18,675 nt of DNA from NCBI GenBank assembly GCA_025060275.1, contig JANXCJ010000025.1, forward strand, positions 1-18,675, read 5' to 3'. This DNA comes from Bacteroidia bacterium (GTDB taxonomy: Bacteria > Bacteroidota > Bacteroidia > SpSt-205). Under the pieces are notes generated by a model. It did no database searches, was not told the origin of the DNA, and was given only the letters and a program-made list of their open reading frames with translations. The number at the start of each line of letters is the position of its first letter. Position 1 is the first letter of the stretch. Positions 13,179 through 18,675 of the stretch are shown in pieces. A program made the translations under genes and the position numbers.

Positions 13179-13885
13179 AGCTGACGCACCCCTTCACTCG
13201 CAGGTAAAGCTATTACCTCAATTCCATGCTGGAGGACAGGCCTGGGATCAATGAGTATTTTCCTGGCTTCGTGGGCTTCATCCAATAGCCCTGCAGCAGG
13301 ATAAACTTGCAAAGAGGACCCTATCACTACGAAGATATGCGCCTTCCTTGCCCAACTCTCCGCAATAGGATAGGCAGGTACCTCCTCTCCAAACCACACT
13401 ACATGGGGGCGAAGCTGAAAGCCCTTTTCACATACATCTCCTATACGAATAGGTGAGTAACCAATCTCATAGATAAGATTCTCATCTCCTGTACTCCTTG
13501 CCTTAGTAAGCTCTCCGTGGAGATGTAGAATGTATGAGGAACCCCCTCTCTCGTGGAGATCGTCTACATTCTGAGTGATGACGATGACAGTATAGCGTTT
13601 CTCTAACTCTTTGAGGAGAAGGTGAGCCAGATTAGGCTGAACCGCAGCAAGCTGAGCTCTACGAGCATTGTAAAAATCTAAAACAAGTTGAGGATTTCTC
13701 TGCCAGCCTTCTGGCGTGGCTACCTCATATATAGAGTACTTTTCCCACAACCCCCCGCTATCCCTGAAAGTAGAGAGCCCGCTTTCTGCAGATATACCTG
13801 CACCAGTTAGGACGACAAGCAGCCTGCCCGGCTGAAAAGAGGGGGGGGTTCGCAGCCACTCCGGCCATGGGGGCACGCGGCGCAT
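13160..13885 (-). CDS. cobB: Sirtuin (SIRT5/CobB class III) NAD-dependent lysine deacylase lacking the zinc cysteines
   Basis: This 241-residue protein removes acyl groups from lysines, using NAD. It has GAGISAESG (28-36), TFRDSGGLWE, QNVDDLHERGG (105-115), catalytic His123 in HLHGE, RPHVVWFGE (159-167) and VIGSSLQVYPA. The Tyr72-x-x-Arg75 pair (YNAR) is the class III signature that binds succinyl or malonyl groups, so desuccinylase/demalonylase activity is predicted. Only two cysteines are present (152 and 237), so the usual Cys4 zinc site is absent; the region instead reads STGDENLIYEIGYSP and GDVCEKGFQLRPH. From memory this zinc-less form is common in Bacteroidota. The ATG is five bases from a perfect TAGCTTTG. 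A run of eight C/G bases falls within codons 13-15. The lipoprotein gene overlaps its 3' end. Confidence 0.9.
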   Translation of the reverse strand: MRRVPPWPEWLRTPPSFQPGRLLVVLTGAGISAESGLSTFRDSGGLWEKYSIYEVATPEGWQRNPQLVLDFYNARRAQLAAVQPNLAHLLLKELEKRYTVIVITQNVDDLHERGGSSYILHLHGELTKARSTGDENLIYEIGYSPIRIGDVCEKGFQLRPHVVWFGEEVPAYPIAESWARKAHIFVVIGSSLQVYPAAGLLDEAHEARKILIDPRPVLQHGIEVIALPASEGVRQLCERLL

Positions 13886-13890
13886 ACCCC

Positions 13891-13898
13891 CAAAGCTA
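13891..13898 (-). promoter_or_regulatory. Consensus -7 element (TAGCTTTG) for the sirtuin gene
   Basis: The minus-strand sequence is TAGCTTTG, an exact TAnnTTTG match, ending five bases before the ATG. It sits in the 19-base gap after the T9SS cargo gene. It probably drives both the sirtuin and the overlapping lipoprotein gene. The nearest upstream TTG is 15 bases away, shorter than usual. Confidence 0.6.
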
Positions 13899-13904
13899 AC
13901 AAAC

Positions 13905-15296
13905 TCACTCCTTCAAGAAGCGCTGCCTTTCAACTTGACCCTCTTTGCAACGAGCCTCTATGAGATAAAGCCCAGCAGGAAGGTCTCCTACATATATAGG
14001 ACCCAAAACAGGAGACCATTCCCTCACTTGATGTCCTCGGATATCCCATATCGTAAAGCGAGCCTCCTTGCAAGGGAGGTAGTAGTTAAGCCACGCATTC
14101 GTGGGATTAGGCCAAATACTAAACCCCGCGTGCCTAACTTGAGCTGGCAGGGAGGTAGAAATGAAACTGGTGTCATCTTCATAAACATAGATATATCGCC
14201 GCAGTGAGGGATAGCTCGTGCCACCTAAACCCATATGCACGAATACAGTATCCAAGTGAGGTGGCGTAGGAATGTCTATAGGGTCATAGAATATAATCAG
14301 ACTGGTATCGGCATAATTAGTATAGCTCATCCATATTTGATTACCGACCCACATAAGAGCATAGGGTATGAAAGGAAAGCCACTCGAGGCTATACCTCGA
14401 TAAGCCCCGGGAACTAACTGTCCATTACGCAAATCAAAGGCCCTAAGCTGACCTGAACCTGCCTCCCAGAATAAAATTGTATCCCGTACTCCATTTGTGT
14501 CCGTTGTAAATCCACCATAGCTTTGCGCCCCAGCATCCCAGGTTGTGACTGCTGAAGACGAAGGAAGAACACGAGATATTCTCAAATTCCCCGAAAAATC
14601 CCCATAACAAGCTACATATAGGGAGTCCCCAACTCTTACTATCTCAGTAGGGTTAGGAGCTACGATCCAGTTGCCCTCGACTTGTCCATTTCGCAGGTTT
14701 ATAGCTAACACGAGACTATCCTTATTGCTAAAATTCCCTGCTTCATAAGAAAGGGCGATATAAGCAGTATCACCCCATACCAAAATACCTTCAGGTACAC
14801 TACGCAATAGAGAATGTGTAGGAGACCATAGCGAATCCAGACTGATTAGCCCTACCCCTGGAGTGTAGCTAATGCGGTAAGCTGTGAAAAAGGGAGGATT
14901 AGCGCGAGTCACTAGTAGAAGCGTTTCCCACACAGCTATCCGCCGTGCCTCTACACTATCTAGATAGATGGGAGAGGGCACCTGAGAATGCCATATATCC
15001 AGAGCATAGACAGAGCCTCGCCAAGTGAAGGGGTTTGGACTACCCCCTATCACAAATAGATGCTTTGAATTAGGATCATAAGCTAAATCACTTCCGAAGG
15101 ACTCTACCCCATTGATGGGACCTAAACTCGCCATGGTTACACCATTATTTATGTCCTCCCAGCGATAGAAAATCCCACTATGGGGATAAGAAACGCCATT
15201 TCCCTCCAGAATTCCGAAGACAGCTTTGATAGGCTGAGCCAAGCTAGCTCCTACGCCTACTACTACTAAGAAAATGTATCTTAGTGTACCTAACAT
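13905..15296 (-). CDS. Secreted protein with type IX secretion C-terminal sorting domain
   Basis: From the ATG at 15296 this protein has 463 residues. It begins with a signal peptide (MLGTLRYIFLVVVGVGASLA, cut before or near QPIKAVFG). The middle section has repeated Trp/Gly/Asp-rich strands (such as VYALDIWHS, LVLAINLRNGQVEG, LRAFDLRNGQLVPG) that look like a beta-propeller. The last 75 residues are a T9SS type A sorting domain: FSIWPNPTNAWLNYYLP, then FTIWDIRGHQVREW, then IYVGDLPAGLYLIEARCKEG and a Lys/Glu end. It should be exported by Sec, then moved across the outer membrane by the PorV/PorU-type machinery with removal of that domain. An upstream ATG (15344) would add 16 residues before the signal peptide; it is rejected because the promoter element lies between the two starts. 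The function is unknown. Confidence 0.85.
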   Translation of the reverse strand: MLGTLRYIFLVVVGVGASLAQPIKAVFGILEGNGVSYPHSGIFYRWEDINNGVTMASLGPINGVESFGSDLAYDPNSKHLFVIGGSPNPFTWRGSVYALDIWHSQVPSPIYLDSVEARRIAVWETLLLVTRANPPFFTAYRISYTPGVGLISLDSLWSPTHSLLRSVPEGILVWGDTAYIALSYEAGNFSNKDSLVLAINLRNGQVEGNWIVAPNPTEIVRVGDSLYVACYGDFSGNLRISRVLPSSSAVTTWDAGAQSYGGFTTDTNGVRDTILFWEAGSGQLRAFDLRNGQLVPGAYRGIASSGFPFIPYALMWVGNQIWMSYTNYADTSLIIFYDPIDIPTPPHLDTVFVHMGLGGTSYPSLRRYIYVYEDDTSFISTSLPAQVRHAGFSIWPNPTNAWLNYYLPCKEARFTIWDIRGHQVREWSPVLGPIYVGDLPAGLYLIEARCKEGQVERQRFLKE

Positions 15297-15304
15297 AGCC
15301 GCAT

Positions 15305-15312
15305 CAAAGATA
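15305..15312 (-). promoter_or_regulatory. Consensus -7 element (TATCTTTG) that fixes the start of the T9SS cargo gene
   Basis: On the minus strand TATCTTTG matches TAnnTTTG exactly and ends eight bases before the ATG at 15296. A TTTTG lies 22 bases upstream. Because the element lies inside the longer reading frame (ATG at 15344), transcription from it can only give the shorter protein, whose first residues are a proper signal peptide. Confidence 0.6.
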
Positions 15313-15392
15313 AACATATTGAATAAACAGGGTACAAAACCCACCCAATAATACCTTTTAGCTGTATGCCCACCACACTTCTATAAACCTCC

Positions 15393-15400
15393 TACTTTCG
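15393..15400 (+). promoter_or_regulatory. Near-consensus -7 element (TACTTTCG) for pyruvate kinase
   Basis: TACTTTCG has one mismatch from TAnnTTTG and ends five bases before the ATG at 15406. It shares the 109-base divergent region 15297-15405 with the promoter of the T9SS cargo gene. No -33 TTG was seen. Confidence 0.42.
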
Positions 15401-15405
15401 CTGAT

Positions 15406-16839
15406 ATGCGGCAAGAGGTATCTTACAACCGGGTAAAGATTATTGCCACCGCAGGACCTGCTTGTAAAGACCCCGAAGTCTTAAGAAGCTTGATCCTTGC
15501 AGGGGTAGATGTAATAAGGCTCAATCTTAGTCATGGCACCTGGGAGGATCATAACTACTTTATCAAAGAGGTGAGGCGTATCAACTTAGAATTGGGTACT
15601 CGCGTAGCATTATTAGCAGACCTACAGGGTCCCAAGATGCGAGTGGGACGCTTGCCTGCTCCTATTCCCATAAGGCCTGGCGACGAGGTCGTTTTTGTCG
15701 TAGAGGGTGGGGAGCCAGGTACCACGAACATTCCTGTGGAATATGAAACACTCCCTAAGGATGTTCAGCCGGGGGATATACTCCTTGTGGAAGATGGCAG
15801 AGTACGCTTAGAAGTATTAGAGACAGATCGCCGGAGCAGAGTAAGACTACGAGTCTTAGCAGGTGACCGCATCGGTAGTAGGAAAGGGATTAACCTGCCT
15901 GGTCGCCCCATTTCTCTACCTACCCTTTCTGAAAAGGATTGGGAGGACCTCCTGGAGGCCACCCGAGAAGAGATAGATTGGGTAGCTGTTTCATTTGTAA
16001 GATTTCCTAAGGACATAGCAAGTGTGAGGGAATTCCTTCGCAGAAGAGGCTCCAACATGCGGATCATGGCTAAAATAGAGCGTCCAGAAGCCCTTAACTA
16101 TCTGGATGAAATAATTTCCCTGAGTGACGGCGTAATGGTAGCAAGGGGAGACTTAGGTGTAGAAATTCCTATAGAGGAGGTGCCTTTCTATCAGAAGAAG
16201 ATAATAAAAAGTTGTAGTAAATTAGCTAAACCTGTGGTAGTAGCTACGCAAATGCTAGAAAGTATGATACAGAATCCTAGTCCCACTCGTGCAGAGGTAA
16301 CCGATGTAGCTAATGCAGTTTTAGATGGGGCTGATGCAGTGATGTTGAGCGGCGAGACATCCGTAGGCGCATTCCCCGTGGAAGCTGTTAGACAAATGCA
16401 GCGAATTCTGAAGCAAGCAGAGCAGCAGCCACAAATATACCGCTTAGGGGGAAGCCCTGATCCTTCTTCACCCACCTACTATTCTGATGCAATTTGCTGG
16501 ACCGCATGTACCTTAGCTTCTGAAGTGGGAGCAAAAGCCCTAGTAGGGCTGACATACTCTGGCTACACAGCTTTTCAACTAGCTCGCTGGCGCCCACAAA
16601 CGGATATATTTATTTTTACCCCTAACCCTCGCATCCTTGGAGCGCTGAGCCTCCTATGGGGGGTAAGAGCTTATTACTACCGCCATTACGAAGGAACCTA
16701 TGATACTATCAGAGATGTGCTACAAATTCTGCGAGAAATGGGGCATGTATCTTCAGGCGAAACGGTCATATTCACAGTCTCAATGCCCCTTCAGGCACGC
16801 CTCAGAACAAATACCCTTCACATTGCCCAGGTAGTGTGA
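15406..16839 (+). CDS. pyk: Pyruvate kinase
   Basis: This 477-residue glycolytic enzyme transfers phosphate from phosphoenolpyruvate to ADP. All key parts are present: KIIATAGPA at the start, VIRLNLSHGT (36-45) with Arg38, Asn40 and Ser42, the B domain from about residue 80 to 170, catalytic Lys223 and metal ligand Glu225 in MAKIERPEAL, Asp249 in VMVARGDLGVEIP, and ATQMLESMIQNPSPTRAEVTDVANAVLDGADAVMLSGET split over the following helix and loop. The C-terminal domain (about 355-477) is complete, and the length matches the usual 470-480. The start is supported by the promoter-like site five bases upstream. Its stop overlaps the start of a LytS-type kinase gene by GTGA, an unusual partner. Confidence 0.96.
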   Translation: MRQEVSYNRVKIIATAGPACKDPEVLRSLILAGVDVIRLNLSHGTWEDHNYFIKEVRRINLELGTRVALLADLQGPKMRVGRLPAPIPIRPGDEVVFVVEGGEPGTTNIPVEYETLPKDVQPGDILLVEDGRVRLEVLETDRRSRVRLRVLAGDRIGSRKGINLPGRPISLPTLSEKDWEDLLEATREEIDWVAVSFVRFPKDIASVREFLRRRGSNMRIMAKIERPEALNYLDEIISLSDGVMVARGDLGVEIPIEEVPFYQKKIIKSCSKLAKPVVVATQMLESMIQNPSPTRAEVTDVANAVLDGADAVMLSGETSVGAFPVEAVRQMQRILKQAEQQPQIYRLGGSPDPSSPTYYSDAICWTACTLASEVGAKALVGLTYSGYTAFQLARWRPQTDIFIFTPNPRILGALSLLWGVRAYYYRHYEGTYDTIRDVLQILREMGHVSSGETVIFTVSMPLQARLRTNTLHIAQVV

Positions 16840-18675
16840 AAAAAATAGGAATAATCACAGGTATTTTAGTATGGCTTACTTTTCGGCAAACTCTGCAGGG
16901 GTGGGAACCCAGATTATGGGACGGATACTCGTGGAAGCAGATAGACAGTTGCACATGGCAACTTGTTAGTCCTTTGCCTCATTATAGTGATGCTGTACTG
17001 CAGCCTGGCGACGAGCTAATTCGGATTGACTACCAAAGTATCTGCCATCTATCCCATATACCCCCAGGAACAGAAAAAGGGAGACTCTATTTATACGAAG
17101 TGCGCAGGCAGGCGCAAATCTATTTAGCCTTCATAGAAAGTAGTACTCCTTTTCCCCTAGGATGGCCTCATTCGGAGAGAACCTATCTATTTCATCGCCT
17201 CTTCAATCTTAGTGTTCTCCTGCTTTATTTTATTACGCTTCTCTTTACCCTGGAAGAATGGCGGTGGACATGGCAAAATTATCAGAGAGAGGGGGGAACC
17301 TTAATTTTTATGCTCTTTCTACTTATTGTCTGGTGGCATTTTTGGGAGGAGCCGTGGGCTACATGGCGCTCCTTCCTTTCTCCTGGACTGCTGAGCGGCT
17401 GGCTTCTATGGACTCTCCTTTGGGAACAGGAAAAGTATCGCTGGATCGTAGCACCATTAGCGATAGCACCTTTCCTCCTTCGGGAAATACCTGTATGGGA
17501 AGGCCTCTTAGCAGGGGCTATCTTAGGCATGCCCCTAATCATTATGGATATAAAAGCGAAGCGAAGTTGGCTCTATGCAATAATCTGGATGGTATGGAGC
17601 ATCCTCCTCCACCCTATTCTAATCACTGGAATGGCACTTCTTCTTCTCTGGAATTACAAACAGAAATTTCTTAGGAGTATCAGACTTTTACCGAGAGAAG
17701 CAGTGGTTGGCCGGCTGCTATCAATAGGAGTAGGTGTTCTAATAGGCGCTCTCATCAGAGACGAAGGCCCCTCCAAAGCTTTTCTATCGGGCATTCTCAG
17801 CACATTAGGTATTTTAGGAGTTTCAGAAGTTTTATGGCGAGCTATCCAAGCGCGTCAGCGTCGCGTGCGGCTTCTTCAAGAGAGGCTACCCAAGCTATGG
17901 GAAATAGTAGATAGACAAAGGCTTTATGAATTTATCAGGGAAACGCTACAAGACTATGGAGGTATAAAGCGTGTAGAAATATATGAAAAAGCACGCCCAG
18001 AAGAAGGGGCTCGTCCTTGGATGAGACGCAGTGGTGAGCCTTTTCCTCTCACTGAAAGTCCCCTAAATTTCATACCTGATGTGCTTCTACCCCTACCTGC
18101 CTACGGATGGCTTTTCCTACAAGAAGGAGAAAGACGCATGAGTGCTGAGGATATTCGCCGGCTCTTTCCTTTTGCAGCTGGGATCAGCATTGCGCTTCGT
18201 CACATGTCTCTCTTTGAAGCTGCGCATGAAGCCCGCCTCGCTGCCCTAAGGGGACAGCTCAGCCCACATTTCTTATTCAATGCTTTGAACACACTCCAGG
18301 CTCTCATCCCTGAAAATCCTGCTCTCGCAGAGGAGCTTATGACGCACCTCGCAATGCTTCTTAGACGCACCCTTGCCCATGCGCGACATGTTACTGTCTC
18401 GCTTGAAGAAGAGTTAGCCTTAGTCCGAGATTATCTAAGCATAGAAAAGCAAAGGTTCGGACAGCGCCTCCAAATTGAATGGAATGTACCTGAACCCGTA
18501 CCATGCTTAGATATACCTCCTTTTGCTATCCAGATTTTAGTAGAAAATGTAATCAAGCATGCTGTAAGTCAAGTAAGAGGACCCGTAACCCTCACACTTT
18601 ATGTAAAAGAAACCCTTGACAAGATTCAAATAGAAGTAATAGATAATGGACCTGGAATAGATATCAGTCGGATTC
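16836..18675 (+). CDS. Polytopic LytS-family sensor histidine kinase with PDZ-like N-terminal part (runs off the window)
   Basis: The frame opens at a GTG that forms a GTGA overlap with the pyruvate kinase stop and stays open for 613 codons to the window end. The N-terminus (VKKIGIITGILVWLTF, first residue read as Met) is a signal or first membrane helix. Next comes a periplasmic stretch with a PDZ-like DAVLQPGDELIRID, then about eight hydrophobic segments, a GAF-like region, and the His_kinase domain: phospho-His478 in LRGQLSPHFLFNALNTLQAL, SLEEELALVRDYLSIEKQRFG, N box ILVENVIKHAV and the start of the G1 box at DNGPGI. Only the last part of the ATP-binding domain is cut off. There is no ATG before the second half of the membrane region, which supports the GTG. 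LytS kinases usually pair with a LytTR regulator, expected just beyond the window. Confidence 0.85.
   Translation, partial: MKKIGIITGILVWLTFRQTLQGWEPRLWDGYSWKQIDSCTWQLVSPLPHYSDAVLQPGDELIRIDYQSICHLSHIPPGTEKGRLYLYEVRRQAQIYLAFIESSTPFPLGWPHSERTYLFHRLFNLSVLLLYFITLLFTLEEWRWTWQNYQREGGTLIFMLFLLIVWWHFWEEPWATWRSFLSPGLLSGWLLWTLLWEQEKYRWIVAPLAIAPFLLREIPVWEGLLAGAILGMPLIIMDIKAKRSWLYAIIWMVWSILLHPILITGMALLLLWNYKQKFLRSIRLLPREAVVGRLLSIGVGVLIGALIRDEGPSKAFLSGILSTLGILGVSEVLWRAIQARQRRVRLLQERLPKLWEIVDRQRLYEFIRETLQDYGGIKRVEIYEKARPEEGARPWMRRSGEPFPLTESPLNFIPDVLLPLPAYGWLFLQEGERRMSAEDIRRLFPFAAGISIALRHMSLFEAAHEARLAALRGQLSPHFLFNALNTLQALIPENPALAEELMTHLAMLLRRTLAHARHVTVSLEEELALVRDYLSIEKQRFGQRLQIEWNVPEPVPCLDIPPFAIQILVENVIKHAVSQVRGPVTLTLYVKETLDKIQIEVIDNGPGIDISRI

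Noticed and set aside
15297..15344. Longer N-terminus for the T9SS cargo protein starting at 15344
   Set aside because: It would place 16 residues ahead of a good signal peptide, and an exact -7 element lies inside it.
1..18675. CRISPR arrays, insertion sequences, integrase attachment sites or long direct repeats
   Set aside because: No regularly spaced repeats, transposase or integrase frames, or terminal inverted repeats were seen on reading both strands.

Overview
The window looks like chromosomal DNA from a member of the Bacteroidota. The main evidence is a secreted protein ending in a type IX secretion (T9SS) C-terminal sorting domain, a Big_5-type lipoprotein, and repeated matches to the Bacteroidota -7 promoter element TAnnTTTG just upstream of start codons, with no usable Shine-Dalgarno sequences. 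Genes are packed tightly: the longest gap is 109 bases and many genes overlap by 4 to 26 bases. This suggests a small, streamlined genome. A thermophilic origin is possible but is only an impression from compactness and protein composition.

Left end (1-2256). The window opens inside a gene whose C-terminus resembles the specificity part of an Eco57I-like (type IIG) restriction-modification enzyme. Converging on it is a two-gene minus-strand unit: a 410-residue SMC/ABC-like AAA ATPase with an unusual Walker A, and a 153-residue Cys-rich partner joined by a GTGA overlap. The pair looks like an uncharacterised ATPase/effector defence module, though that is inference.

Middle (2359-11627, plus strand). 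A membrane-anchored family 2 glycosyltransferase and a dTDP-glucose 4,6-dehydratase (RmlB) point to surface polysaccharide synthesis. A tightly overlapping run follows: two stand-alone receiver proteins, a 50-residue membrane protein, a GAF-containing histidine kinase, and MlaE, the permease of a phospholipid ABC transporter. MlaF follows from its own promoter. Next come class II fumarase and, 6 bases on, a CCA-adding/poly(A)-polymerase-like protein with an HD domain, in which the first catalytic Asp is replaced by Ser.

Right part (11727-18675). On the minus strand lie a Big_5 lipoprotein, a zinc-less CobB/SIRT5-type deacylase and a T9SS-sorted secreted protein. On the plus strand are pyruvate kinase and, through a GTGA overlap, a large polytopic LytS-family kinase that runs off the window.

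The most striking pattern is regulatory. Perfect TAnnTTTG elements end only 4-8 bases before the start codons of four or five unrelated genes on both strands, and near-perfect ones do so at three more. Since the start of transcription should lie a few bases past that element, these genes appear to produce leaderless or almost leaderless mRNAs. No CRISPR array, insertion sequence, tRNA or rRNA gene was found.
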